Shown piece after piece: positions 9,078 through 20,055 of a stretch of 62,854 nt of DNA. The translations under genes and the position numbers were made by a program. The stretch is from the NCBI GenBank assembly GCA_945872085.1, contig CAMBYG010000004.1, positions 1-62,854 of the forward strand, in the 5' to 3' direction. The notes under the pieces were generated by a model. It saw only the letters and a list, made by a program, of their open reading frames with translations. It made no database searches and had not been told where the DNA came from. This DNA is from Chitinophaga pinensis. GTDB lineage: Bacteria; Bacteroidota; Bacteroidia; Chitinophagales; Chitinophagaceae. Each line of letters starts with the position of its first letter. Positions within the stretch are counted from its first letter, which is position 1.

Positions 9078-9776
9078 TTAAATTACAATTCCTATAGTGG
9101 CAATACTTACTTGGGTGCCTGGTATTTTGAGAATTTGTAAAGCACAGGCTTCTACTGTAGCACCTGTAGTTAAAACATCATCAATAATAAGTAACTGTTT
9201 ACCAATTAAAAGCTCCGTATTATTTATAAAAAAGGCAGCTTCCATATTATCCACTCTTTCCGAACGTGTTTTAAGTGTTTGCGTTTGTGTAAATCGTTTT
9301 CTAACAATTGCTTTATTATAAAATGGCAGTCCCATGGCTTCTGCACAGGCAGCGGCAATCAAATTACTTTGGTTATAGCCACGCTGTTGTTCTTTCTTAT
9401 AATGTAAGGGTATAGCTACAATGCCGTCTATGGCCTTAAAGGATTTTTCCTTGCTTAATTGTTGTCCCAATAGGGATCCAAAATAAGTACCTATTTCTGG
9501 GTGATGCTTATACTTTAATGCGTGCATTAATTGCTGAACATCACTTTCTTGCGTAAAATAAAATAAGGAGCTTGCATGTTGGAAAGGAAATCGGCCTGCT
9601 AAACGAAGGGTTGTTTCATTATTAGGAAGGGCATGGTAGTATGTATAGGGCAACTTATGCTCACAAGCCATACACAATATCTTTTCTTGAACTAACAAAG
9701 CCTGTTTGCATAGAGCACACAAGCTTGGGAAAAACAAATGCAATATGCTTTGTTTCCATTCTTTCCAATAACGCAT
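9078..9776 (-). CDS. comF: ComF-family phosphoribosyltransferase-like protein
   Basis: A 232-residue ComFC/GntX-type protein. An N-terminal four-cysteine zinc site (C20, C23, C35, C38) is followed by a type I phosphoribosyltransferase domain with IPLHYKKEQQRGYNQS and the PRPP loop IDDVLTTGATVEA near 195-207. ComF proteins are linked to natural DNA uptake and to DNA processing after import. It begins 9 bases after radA, another DNA-transformation and repair gene, consistent with a shared role. No other competence genes are in the window. Confidence 0.9.
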   Translation of the reverse strand: MRYWKEWKQSILHLFFPSLCALCKQALLVQEKILCMACEHKLPYTYYHALPNNETTLRLAGRFPFQHASSLFYFTQESDVQQLMHALKYKHHPEIGTYFGSLLGQQLSKEKSFKAIDGIVAIPLHYKKEQQRGYNQSNLIAAACAEAMGLPFYNKAIVRKRFTQTQTLKTRSERVDNMEAAFFINNTELLIGKQLLIIDDVLTTGATVEACALQILKIPGTQVSIATIGIVI

Positions 9777-9785
9777 TTTAAAAAA

Positions 9786-11156
9786 CTAAAAAATTAACTT
9801 GTAAACGTCTTCTATTTTATTCACCCATTTTATTTTAATTCCAAATTTAGTGGTGTCTAAACCTTTAGCATTAGCTTTAGGAACAACAACCGCATCCATG
9901 CCCAGCTTTTCTGCTTCTGCAATTCGTTGATCAATTCTATTGACCGCTCTTATTTCACCAGAAAGTCCTATTTCCCCAATCAAAACGATATTGGAGGGCA
10001 AGGGTTTTTCTTCGTAGGAGGATAATAAAGCACATACGAGTGCTAATTCAATTGCAGGATCTTCCACCTTTATACCACCAGCAATATTTACAAAAACATC
10101 TTTGGCGCCGAACATAAATCCGCCTCTTTTTTCTAATACAGCTAACAAAAGTTGAATTCTACGCGTATCAAAACCGCTTACGGTTCGCTGCGGTGTGCCA
10201 TATACCGAATTGGTAACCAAGGCTTGCACTTCTATCATAAGTGGCCTTAATCCTTCCATAGTTCCGGCAATTGCAATACCACTTAATAGCTCATCATGCT
10301 GTGAAAGTAATATTTCAGAGGGGTTAGAAACGGGACGCATACCCATCGATTGCATTTCGTAAATACCTAATTCCGATGTGGATCCAAAGCGATTTTTAAG
10401 GGTACGTACTATTCTATAGGCATAATGACGATCGCCTTCAAATTGGAGTACCGTATCTACCATATGCTCTAATACTTTTGGTCCGGCTATGGTACCGTCT
10501 TTGGTTATGTGCCCAATGATGCAAACGGGTATGTTACTTAGCTTGGCAAAGCGTTGAAATTCTGCGGCACATTCTCTTACTTGAGATACACTTCCTGCAG
10601 CACTTTCTACTAAAGATGATTCCATTGTTTGTATAGAATCTATGATGATTAAATCGGGTTTAATTTTTTTAGCTTCCTGAAAAATAGTTTGGGTAGCACT
10701 TGAATTTAATAAATAAACCTGCTCGTTTTTTAATTGCATCCGTTCTGCACGCATTTTTATTTGTTGAGCACTTTCTTCACCCGAAACGTAGAGTGTAATT
10801 TTATTTTTCCATTGCAAAGCACATTGCAAAAACAAGGTTGATTTTCCTATTCCCGGTTCGCCTGCAACCAAAATTACAGAACCGGGCACTAAGCCGCCAC
10901 CCAATACTCTATTGATTTCCGCATCGGGCATTGCAATACGTTGTTCCTCCGTAAATTGCACCTCATCAATTTTTTGAGCACTAACTTTTTGTTGGCTTCC
11001 ATCTTCCCAAATCTGATTCACCAATTTTTTATCTTCCTTCTGAATTACTTCTTCAACTATTGAATTCCATGCACCACAAGATGCACATTTGCCATTCCAC
11101 TTCGGAGTTTCGTGACCACATTGTTGACAGAAGAAAGCTGTTTTAGTTTTTGCCAT
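9786..11156 (-). CDS. radA: DNA repair protein RadA (Sms)
   Basis: A RecA-like branch-migration helicase for recombination and repair. The 456 residues contain the N-terminal zinc finger (C10, C13, C24, C27), Walker A GEPGIGKST at 99-107, the RadA-specific KNRFG motif (LKNRFGSTSE), and a C-terminal Lon-protease-like domain without peptidase function (IALVCALLSSYEEKPLP, GEIGLSGEIRAV). The start is set at 11156 (MAKTKTAFFC): an in-frame ATG 9 bases upstream at 11165 falls inside the probable -7 promoter box. comF follows in the same direction. Confidence 0.96.
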   Translation of the reverse strand: MAKTKTAFFCQQCGHETPKWNGKCASCGAWNSIVEEVIQKEDKKLVNQIWEDGSQQKVSAQKIDEVQFTEEQRIAMPDAEINRVLGGGLVPGSVILVAGEPGIGKSTLFLQCALQWKNKITLYVSGEESAQQIKMRAERMQLKNEQVYLLNSSATQTIFQEAKKIKPDLIIIDSIQTMESSLVESAAGSVSQVRECAAEFQRFAKLSNIPVCIIGHITKDGTIAGPKVLEHMVDTVLQFEGDRHYAYRIVRTLKNRFGSTSELGIYEMQSMGMRPVSNPSEILLSQHDELLSGIAIAGTMEGLRPLMIEVQALVTNSVYGTPQRTVSGFDTRRIQLLLAVLEKRGGFMFGAKDVFVNIAGGIKVEDPAIELALVCALLSSYEEKPLPSNIVLIGEIGLSGEIRAVNRIDQRIAEAEKLGMDAVVVPKANAKGLDTTKFGIKIKWVNKIEDVYKLIF

Positions 11157-11162
11157 GGTATA

Positions 11163-11170
11163 CAAATGTA
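11163..11170 (-). promoter_or_regulatory. -7 box for radA, suggesting a leaderless transcript
   Basis: Minus-strand TACATTTG fits TAnnTTTG and ends only 6 bases before the radA ATG, so transcription would begin at or next to the start codon. No clear -33 element is seen. Confidence 0.5.
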
Positions 11171-11646
11171 TAAATTTTGATGCTGGTTATTTTAAAAAGG
11201 GACGGAGAAATACAATTATAAAAAAATGAAAATAGACCTAAAATAAAAAAGCCATTCCGAAGAATCGGAACGGCCTAACTTACTAACCCAGTAAATTCAC
11301 AACTAGTACAAAGGTACAAAATCATGGCAAACTGAAAAAAGATTTTAAAATATTGCTATCAAAAAAAATAATAATGGTTTTAAAAACATTAATAAAATTT
11401 TTAATTATTTATATTTACAATTCATAATTAATTGATTTTGAATACTTATGCCATAACAAAATTAATTATATATATATTTTATCAATCAAAATTAAATTAT
11501 TGTAATGTATAAAAAAGCAAATGGTTAACAATCCACTTTCATATTACAATTTATTTTATTCTTTAGTTTTTTCAAATTTGAGTCTATTTTGGGGGTAGTT
11601 TTCCTCTCAAGGATTGTAATTTGCACTAAAAATTGTAGTTTTCAAC
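11171..11646. other. AT-rich intergenic region between radA and the M3 peptidase gene
   Basis: About 480 bases without a credible coding frame. The left part holds an orphan minus-strand terminator hairpin with a promoter-like box (described separately). The rest, about 11340-11600, is very AT-rich, with runs of TA and stops in all frames. A promoter for the plus-strand peptidase gene probably lies near 11606-11620 (TTGTAATTTGCAC). Confidence 0.6.
11245..11303 (-). ncRNA. Candidate small RNA ending in an intrinsic terminator
   Basis: On the minus strand, a TACCTTTG -7-like box (11316-11309) is followed by a short inverted repeat (TTACT...AGTAA, 11294-11280) and a strong stem-loop (11274-11251, one G-U pair) running into a T tract at 11250-11245. 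No minus-strand gene lies upstream to need a terminator, since the neighbour at 11647 runs the other way. The predicted transcript would be about 60 nucleotides. No protein start with sensible length is inside. This is a prediction without family match. Confidence 0.4.
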
Positions 11647-13374
11647 ATGATTCCAGTATTTAAACCCTTAGCAGTACCTAAACGGTCCTTTTTACCCCAA
11701 GACTTTACCATTACCACTTGGGAAGCCCTTGCGCCTTATGTGCAACAACTAATTGATTTTCAGTTACCTACGTTGGAAGTATTTAAGCAATGGCTCCTGA
11801 ATGTAAGTGAATTAGAAGCCGTTATTAGCGAGGATGCTTGTTGGAGACAGATAAAAATGACCTGCAATACGCAAGACCCTAGCTTAGAAGAAGCCTATAC
11901 TTATTTTGTAATGGAAATAGAACCCCCTTTAAAGCCCTTAGCTTTTGAGTTACAAAAAAAACTAGATCAAGCTCCTTTTAAAAAGGATTTGGATAGGGCA
12001 ACTTATTTCCCCTATTTGAGAAGTATTGCCAATGCCATAGCCCTATACAAGGAAGAAAATATTGCCATTCAGGCAGATATCAATGTGCTAGCGCAACAAT
12101 ATGGTGCTACCGCTTCCAAAATGACCATTCATTTTCAGGAAAAGGAATACACCCTGCAACAAGCAGCAAAATTTCTGCAAAGCAGTGAGGCTAACATTAG
12201 AAAGGAAGTATTTCATTTGATTTCAAAAAGAAGATTAGCAGACCAACAAGTGCTGAACGATCTTTTTAATCAATTGGTAGAAAAAAGAAATCAAATAGCA
12301 TTAAACGCTGGTTTTGAAAATTATAGAGATTATAAATTTAAAGAACTGGGACGATTCGACTATAGCGTTCAAGACTGTTTCGAATTTCATGAAGCTGTCA
12401 AAGAGCATATTGTTCCCATTCAAAAGAAACTACTACAACATAAAAAATCACTACTAAATCTTCCAGGAGCATTACGACCTTGGGATACCAGCGCTACTCC
12501 GAAAGGACAAAAAGCACTAAGTCCTTTTACGGATGGTAAAGATTTAGCAACAAAATCAATTCATGTATTTGAAAAATTGAACCCTTACTTTTCTTCTTGT
12601 ATAGCAAGCATGCAATCGATGGGTAGATTAGATTTAGATAGTAGAAAAGGTAAAGCACCTGGTGGATATAATTGTCCACTAGCAGAAACAGGAGTGCCTT
12701 TTATTTTTATGAATGCCGCTGGTACGCACGGAGATGTTATTACCATGATGCATGAAGGCGGTCATGCTTTTCATTCCTTTTTATCCCATCCGCTTACCCT
12801 AAGTGCATTTAAAGAATATCCAATGGAAATTGCCGAACTAGCGAGCATGAGTATGGAATTATTTTCCATGGAGCATTGGGATGTTTTTTACGAAAATAAA
12901 GCGGACTTAAAAAGAGCGCAACTAGAAGAATTAGAGCGCATCATTGATGTACTCCCTTGGATAGCAACAATTGATTCTTTTCAACATTGGCTTTATACCA
13001 ATCCAGCGCATACCGAAGCTGAACGCACACAAGCATGGATTGCAACCTTAGATAAATTCTCTACGCAAGAGGTAGATTGGAGCGGATTAGAAACAATCCG
13101 TGCTGCTTCTTGGCAAAAGCAATTGCATTTATTTGAAGTGCCTTTTTATTATATTGAATATGGCATTGCACAATTAGGTGCATTAGCTATGTGGCGCCAA
13201 TACAAACAAAATAAAGAACAAGCCTTGGCAAATTATTGTAATGCGCTGAGCTTGGGATATACCAAAACGCTGAAAGAACTCTATCAAATTGCTGGAATAC
13301 AATTTGATTTTAGTCCAGCTTATATTAAAGAACTTGCTGCTTTTGTATCAGCAGCAATAGAGGAGATGATTTAA
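11647..13374 (+). CDS. M3-family metallopeptidase (oligoendopeptidase F-like)
   Basis: A 575-residue cytosolic zinc peptidase that probably trims oligopeptides. The zinc motif HEGGHAFHSF starts at residue 369, and the third-ligand region follows as EIAELASMSMELF. The C-terminal half has the family's FQHWLYTNP and YYIEYGIAQLGALAMW segments. No signal peptide. Its stop is 4 bases before the YrdC-like gene, so it heads a three-gene unit with that gene and ligA. Confidence 0.93.
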   Translation: MIPVFKPLAVPKRSFLPQDFTITTWEALAPYVQQLIDFQLPTLEVFKQWLLNVSELEAVISEDACWRQIKMTCNTQDPSLEEAYTYFVMEIEPPLKPLAFELQKKLDQAPFKKDLDRATYFPYLRSIANAIALYKEENIAIQADINVLAQQYGATASKMTIHFQEKEYTLQQAAKFLQSSEANIRKEVFHLISKRRLADQQVLNDLFNQLVEKRNQIALNAGFENYRDYKFKELGRFDYSVQDCFEFHEAVKEHIVPIQKKLLQHKKSLLNLPGALRPWDTSATPKGQKALSPFTDGKDLATKSIHVFEKLNPYFSSCIASMQSMGRLDLDSRKGKAPGGYNCPLAETGVPFIFMNAAGTHGDVITMMHEGGHAFHSFLSHPLTLSAFKEYPMEIAELASMSMELFSMEHWDVFYENKADLKRAQLEELERIIDVLPWIATIDSFQHWLYTNPAHTEAERTQAWIATLDKFSTQEVDWSGLETIRAASWQKQLHLFEVPFYYIEYGIAQLGALAMWRQYKQNKEQALANYCNALSLGYTKTLKELYQIAGIQFDFSPAYIKELAAFVSAAIEEMI

Positions 13375-13378
13375 TACC

Positions 13379-13999
13379 ATGCTATTAAAAATACACCCAG
13401 ATAATCCGCAAGAGCGCTTGCTGCAACAAGTAATTGATTGCATAAAAGCCGGCGGGGTAATTATTTACCCCACCGATACCGTATATGGATTGGGCTGTGA
13501 TATTTATAATCAAAAAGCCATAGAGCGTATTTGTAAAATAAAAGAGGTGCTTCCAAAACAAGCACAATTTAGTTTTGTATGTAGCGATTTAAGTCATTTA
13601 AGCAACTATACAAAAAATGTAAACACCCCTATTTTTAGATTATTAAAGCAGTGTTTGCCGGGGCCCTATACCTTTATTTTGGAGGCCAATAAAGAAGTGC
13701 CTAAACATTTGAAAATAAAAAAAGACACCATTGGTATTCGAATTCCAAATCATGCAATTACACAACAACTCATTAGCTTATTAGGCCACCCTATCATGAG
13801 CATGTCATTACCACCAAACGAATGGGACAGCTATGAAACAGACCCTGAAGAAATTTGGCAACGATTTTCTAAAGTTGTAGATTTAGTAATTGATGGCGGT
13901 ATTGGACAAAAACAACTATCTACCATTATAGATTGTACAGCAGAAAACCCCCTTATTTTAAGAGAAGGTGCTGGCGCAATACCAGCATCCATAATATAG
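13379..13999 (+). CDS. YrdC/Sua5-domain protein (YciO/TsaC-like threonylcarbamoyl-AMP synthase family)
   Basis: A 206-residue single YrdC domain. IYPTDTVYGLGCD near 30-42 is the nucleotide-binding opening of the family, followed by the basic IERICKIKEV, GPYTFILEANKEVP, and DTIGIRIPNH. In TsaC/Sua5 the domain makes threonylcarbamoyl-AMP for the t6A modification of tRNA; YciO paralogues have similar folds with lower or unclear activity. The PGPYTFIL pattern and lack of a second domain resemble YciO more than Sua5, so the exact role is uncertain. It lies between the M3 peptidase (4 bases) and ligA (6 bases). Confidence 0.85.
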   Translation: MLLKIHPDNPQERLLQQVIDCIKAGGVIIYPTDTVYGLGCDIYNQKAIERICKIKEVLPKQAQFSFVCSDLSHLSNYTKNVNTPIFRLLKQCLPGPYTFILEANKEVPKHLKIKKDTIGIRIPNHAITQQLISLLGHPIMSMSLPPNEWDSYETDPEEIWQRFSKVVDLVIDGGIGQKQLSTIIDCTAENPLILREGAGAIPASII

Positions 14000-16090
<2,091 letters not shown>

Positions 16091-16092
16091 AA

Positions 16093-17241
16093 TTAGATAA
16101 TGCGTTTTACAAATGTTATTTGTCTACCCTCTTCTTTAAGCAATAAAAGTCCGGGTGTGTACTTTTCTGCTATACACCCTAAATGGTTTTGCATAGACAA
16201 GGCATTAGCGCCATTCCATGTGGCCCATTGCAAAACATCCTCTAGTTGAACTGTAAAATTTTCGAGCAACACATTGAGCTCAGAGCACATATCCAATTGA
16301 TCATTAGACGCTAAACTATCTGTGCCAATACAAATAGGAACGCCCATTGACTGGAGTAAGGCTATAGGTGGCAAAGTGTTTTCAATATAAAGGTTAGCAT
16401 TAGGGCAAACACACCAAAATGCCTTTTCAAATCTTGCTTTAATTATTTCAATATCCTCTTTACTCGTAAACGTATTATGCACCAACAATAATGGATGTGA
16501 AGGATTTATCCATGGCGCATAGGTAGCTAAAGAACTTTGACCACTGGCCTGAAAATGATCGGTATTTGTTTGTAAGGTTTCGTAGAGTCGGAGCATATCC
16601 CCTTCTTTATGGAGATACAACTCGTTTTCTGCAGCACATTCTTGATTATGAATTGACAAGGTTGCTCCTTGGTGATGCCCATCTATTAAAGACAATAATT
16701 TTTGAGAAAAGGAATAAGGTGCATGCGGTGTAATAGAACAGGATAAGTTGCTCTTCTTAAATGTTGCTTCTATAGCTGCACTGTATTGAAATCGCGCTTC
16801 TGCGAAGGGTGCTGCAAAACCCAAACACTCTATAAAAGTATGTATAGCTATGGGAGAATATTGTTTTAAGGAAAGGGAATCATCGTTGTTGGAAATATCC
16901 CCTATGGCAACCGTACCTTTTGCAATAAGAAAGTCGTGGGCACCTTGCATAGCCAATTGTCTCTCTTCTAACGTACTATGAGATCTCTGCAAACTAACGG
17001 AACTTAAAAAAGTAACTAAACCGGTATGTTTAGGAACAACATGTTTTAAATGCGATAATTCTAAATGACAATGCGCATTTACAAACCCTGGACAGATAAT
17101 ACCTTCATAATAAACATCTACAGCTGTGGCTTTATCATGCAATTCTACCGCTTCTATACTACCGGTTTCGTTTACATGAATAACCGAGTGTGGTGGTAAA
17201 AACTTTTTTCCATCATGTATTTTATCTGCTGCAATGCGCAT
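16093..17241 (-). CDS. Amidohydrolase-family deaminase/hydrolase
   Basis: A 382-residue metal-dependent hydrolase of the amidohydrolase superfamily, in the subtilisin-free TIM-barrel group with chlorohydrolases and cytosine-type deaminases. Metal and catalytic motifs are in order: GFVNAHCHLELSH, then SITPHAPYS, LVHNTFTS and CIGTDSLASND. Similar Bacteroidota proteins have been suggested to be aminodeoxyfutalosine deaminases of the futalosine menaquinone route, but no other mqn gene is in the window, so I do not name it. It is followed closely (17 bases upstream) by the pseudouridine synthase gene in the same direction. Confidence 0.85.
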   Translation of the reverse strand: MRIAADKIHDGKKFLPPHSVIHVNETGSIEAVELHDKATAVDVYYEGIICPGFVNAHCHLELSHLKHVVPKHTGLVTFLSSVSLQRSHSTLEERQLAMQGAHDFLIAKGTVAIGDISNNDDSLSLKQYSPIAIHTFIECLGFAAPFAEARFQYSAAIEATFKKSNLSCSITPHAPYSFSQKLLSLIDGHHQGATLSIHNQECAAENELYLHKEGDMLRLYETLQTNTDHFQASGQSSLATYAPWINPSHPLLLVHNTFTSKEDIEIIKARFEKAFWCVCPNANLYIENTLPPIALLQSMGVPICIGTDSLASNDQLDMCSELNVLLENFTVQLEDVLQWATWNGANALSMQNHLGCIAEKYTPGLLLLKEEGRQITFVKRII

Positions 17242-17258
17242 GAAAAGAGGCTTGAATC

Positions 17259-18398
17259 TTATTTAAAATGTTTTAAAAAGATAATTTCTTTATCAGTAAG
17301 AAAGCGCCATTTGCCTCTTTGAATATTTTTCTTGGTTAAATTAGCATACATCACTCTGTCTAGCTTTTCTACCACATACCCTAAGGATTCAAAAATTCTT
17401 CTTACAATTCTATTTTTACCACTATGTATTTCAATACCAATGGTACGTTTAGTTTCTAGGTAAGCAATTTCATCAACCTTAATCAAACCATCTTCTAAGG
17501 TTAACCCTGCTTGCACTTTTTCAAAATCTTCTTTCTTAAAATCTTTATCTAATTCTGCTTGATAAATTTTCTTCACGGCGTTTTTAGGATGCGATAATTT
17601 TTGAGCTAAATCACCGTCATTCGTCATTAATAACAAGCCTGTTGTGTTTCTATCTAATCGCCCTACAGGATACATTCTACCCGCATCGGCATTTTTCACT
17701 AAATCCATTACTGTTTTTCTACTACGCTCGTCATCGGTAGTAGTTATAAAGCCTTTTGGCTTATTCAACAATATGTATACTTTATCTTGCACAGGTTTTA
17801 CAACTACTTGATCGTACATGACCACATCCGTTTCTTGTACTCTATAACCTGGTTCTGTAAAAACAACACCATTCAATGAAACCTTTCCTGATTTTATCAA
17901 TGCAGCAGCATCTCTTCTTCCACAAATACCTGCATGCGCAAGATATTTATTGAGCGGCATAGCTGCTTCCGGAAGCTCTTCAAAATCTTGATTATGATGA
18001 AAGCTCTTTTTGGAAATTAGTTTTTTTCCCGTTTTAGATGTGCGTTCTGGAGTAGTTTTTGTTTTGGTATAATCAGTAACTTTAGGTGCTGGTCCGTATT
18101 TAGATGCTGCAGCATCTTTTTTAGCATACGGTCTATCTTTTTTAAAGCTGGTATCTTTAGCATTAAAGAATTCTTTCTTATTTTTCTCTTCTGTTAAACG
18201 ATCTTGTTTACGCTCATTTTTATAAGCCGTTTTAGGATTCGTTTTTTTCATGAACTTATCAAAAGGGTGAGCACCCGCATCTTTTTTCTCAGCTTTGGAT
18301 ACGGTTGCTTTTTTATCACCTGCTTGTTTTGCCGGGCTATTTCTTTTAGCGGTTCCACTTTTGGGCGACTGCGTTCTACTGTTTTTTCTGGGCTCCAT
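17259..18398 (-). CDS. rluB: rRNA pseudouridine synthase, RsuA/RluB family, with basic N-terminal extension
   Basis: Converts a uridine of large-subunit rRNA to pseudouridine. The catalytic part (about 145-379) has an S4 RNA-binding domain (MPLNKYLAHAGICGRRDAA) and the synthase motif PVGRLDRNTTGLLLMTNDGD with its catalytic Asp. It is preceded by about 140 residues of Lys/Arg-rich low complexity (for example KKDAGAHPFDKFMKK), common in Bacteroidota homologues and probably disordered RNA-binding sequence. RluB is favoured over RsuA by overall similarity, but the target base is inferred. The -7 box is at 18431-18424. Confidence 0.88.
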   Translation of the reverse strand: MEPRKNSRTQSPKSGTAKRNSPAKQAGDKKATVSKAEKKDAGAHPFDKFMKKTNPKTAYKNERKQDRLTEEKNKKEFFNAKDTSFKKDRPYAKKDAAASKYGPAPKVTDYTKTKTTPERTSKTGKKLISKKSFHHNQDFEELPEAAMPLNKYLAHAGICGRRDAAALIKSGKVSLNGVVFTEPGYRVQETDVVMYDQVVVKPVQDKVYILLNKPKGFITTTDDERSRKTVMDLVKNADAGRMYPVGRLDRNTTGLLLMTNDGDLAQKLSHPKNAVKKIYQAELDKDFKKEDFEKVQAGLTLEDGLIKVDEIAYLETKRTIGIEIHSGKNRIVRRIFESLGYVVEKLDRVMYANLTKKNIQRGKWRFLTDKEIIFLKHFK

Positions 18399-18423
18399 AA
18401 ATTTTACAATTCAATCGTAAAGA

Positions 18424-18431
18424 CAAAGGTA
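18424..18431 (-). promoter_or_regulatory. -7 box for the pseudouridine synthase gene
   Basis: Minus-strand TACCTTTG matches TAnnTTTG and ends 26 bases before the ATG at 18398. No clear -33 element. Confidence 0.5.
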
Positions 18432-18496
18432 CAATCTTTGTGCATGCTTTTCTAATAACTTATCAAATTGAAATGTATCTTTAAAAAATAATCCTT

Positions 18497-19075
18497 ATGG
18501 CATTACTATCCTACTTTAAAAAAGGGCTTATTGAAGCGGGCTGTGACGAAGCCGGAAGAGGCTGTTTGGCCGGGCCGGTATTTGCAGCATCCGTAATTTT
18601 ACCAAACGATTTTTATCACCCCCTATTAAATGATAGCAAGCAACTGAATGAGCATCAGCGAGAACTATTGCGACCAATTATTGAGAAAGAGGCATTAGCT
18701 TTTGCAGTAGCTCAGGTATCGCCACAAGAAATTGATGAAATTAATATACTAAAGGCTTCATTCAAAGCAATGCATAAGGCTATTGATAATCTTCAAGTAA
18801 AACCGGCATTATTATTAATTGATGGCAATAGATTTACACCCTATTTAGGCATTGCTCATGAGTGCGTAGTAAAAGGCGACGGAAAATATGCAGCTATTGC
18901 TGCGGCAAGTATTTTAGCAAAAACATATAGAGATGATTTTATGTTTGCCGCACATCAAGATTACCCAAACTACAAATGGAATGAAAACAAAGGTTATCCT
19001 ACCAAAGCCCATAAAGCGCTTATTGCAGCACATGGGTTAACACCGCTTCATAGAGTTACGTTTAAGTATACGTAA
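18497..19075 (+). CDS. rnhB: Ribonuclease HII
   Basis: Cleaves RNA in RNA-DNA hybrids, including single ribonucleotides in DNA. The 192 residues start the catalytic fold with [16 protein letters not shown] (Asp17-Glu18, metal ligands) and include LLIDGNR and [22 protein letters not shown] with further acidic ligands, ending [15 protein letters not shown], all typical of RnhB. Normal length. Transcribed alone, convergent with a histidine kinase gene that ends on the very next base. Confidence 0.97.
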   Translation: MALLSYFKKGLIEAGCDEAGRGCLAGPVFAASVILPNDFYHPLLNDSKQLNEHQRELLRPIIEKEALAFAVAQVSPQEIDEINILKASFKAMHKAIDNLQVKPALLLIDGNRFTPYLGIAHECVVKGDGKYAAIAAASILAKTYRDDFMFAAHQDYPNYKWNENKGYPTKAHKALIAAHGLTPLHRVTFKYT

Positions 19076-20044
19076 TTAAACCAATGGTAATTTAATGATA
19101 AACGTACAACCCTTTTCTGCTGGCTCTTTAAGATAAATACTTCCCTTGTGTTGCACTATGATTTTTTTAGTTAAATACAAACCCAAGCCTGTACCTTTCT
19201 TTTTTCTTACTTGCTCGTTGCCTATTCTATAAAATTTCTTAAATACTTCCTGTTGCTCTTCCGCGGCTATTCCTTCGCCTTCGTCTGCTATGGAGCAATA
19301 AGCAAATTGCTCATCGGCATAAACCCTTACAGCAATGTTGGTAGCTGCAGGTGCATATTTAACGGCATTATCTAAAATATTGTGAATGGCTAATTGAATA
19401 AGAAAAGCATCACCTAAAATAGAGCAGGCTTTTTCTATTTCCAATGAAAATCGTTTACCAAATCGATTAGAGAATTGTTGAATACTTTGTGCTACTATAT
19501 CAGAAAAAATTATTTTTTCTTGTACGGCCTGATATTGTTTCCCTTCTATTTGGGAGGCCAAGAGCATATTGTTACACAAATCATTTAATCTATTGCTTTC
19601 TGTAACACTTCGTTGCAATAATAATTTTTGTTGATCTGTATCTAAATTTCTTTTTTCAAGCGTTTCTAAATTGAGTTTTATAGCCGCCAAAGGCGATTTC
19701 AGTTCGTGCGTTACAGCCAACATAAAATTGTTTTGTTGTTTATTAAGCCTATTCGTTCGGCTATAAAAACTAAAAACAACGGTTGCGCCTATTAATATTA
19801 CAATTAAAAAGGTGCTGCCCTCTGCAATAAATTGCTTAGTTCTACGGTCTCTTTTATTGGTGATTTGCTGTAATTGCTGTTGAAAAGCAGTGGTATGTGT
19901 TTGATTTTTGTACTCGACTAAGAGTAATTGTTGTTCCTTATTGAATAAAAGCTGGCTTTGCTTTTCTAAACTTACACCCCAAAATACCAATGCGGCTACT
20001 ACATAAAAAAACAACATAAAATGTAATAGACTAATACGTTTCAT
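19076..20044 (-). CDS. Membrane sensor histidine kinase without adjacent regulator
   Basis: A 322-residue inner-membrane kinase. One transmembrane helix at about 7-25, a short 45-residue periplasmic region predicted to be helical and Gln-rich, and a second helix at about 76-95. Then HisKA with phospho-acceptor His113 (VTHELKSPLAA) and a complete HATPase domain: N box NILDNAVKYAP, G1 DEGEGI, G2 GTGLGLYLTKK. No response regulator lies nearby, so its partner is elsewhere. It is the third gene of yicC-gldH-kinase, 11 bases after gldH. The tiny sensor region suggests it may sense a membrane event or partner protein. Confidence 0.92.
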   Translation of the reverse strand: MKRISLLHFMLFFYVVAALVFWGVSLEKQSQLLFNKEQQLLLVEYKNQTHTTAFQQQLQQITNKRDRRTKQFIAEGSTFLIVILIGATVVFSFYSRTNRLNKQQNNFMLAVTHELKSPLAAIKLNLETLEKRNLDTDQQKLLLQRSVTESNRLNDLCNNMLLASQIEGKQYQAVQEKIIFSDIVAQSIQQFSNRFGKRFSLEIEKACSILGDAFLIQLAIHNILDNAVKYAPAATNIAVRVYADEQFAYCSIADEGEGIAAEEQQEVFKKFYRIGNEQVRKKKGTGLGLYLTKKIIVQHKGSIYLKEPAEKGCTFIIKLPLV

Positions 20045-20055
20045 AAAGAACAGAC

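Noticed and set aside
11400-11600. Possible replication origin or attachment site in an AT-rich tract
   Set aside because: There are no DnaA-box clusters, no flanking repeats and no origin-type neighbours; it looks like ordinary AT-rich intergenic DNA.
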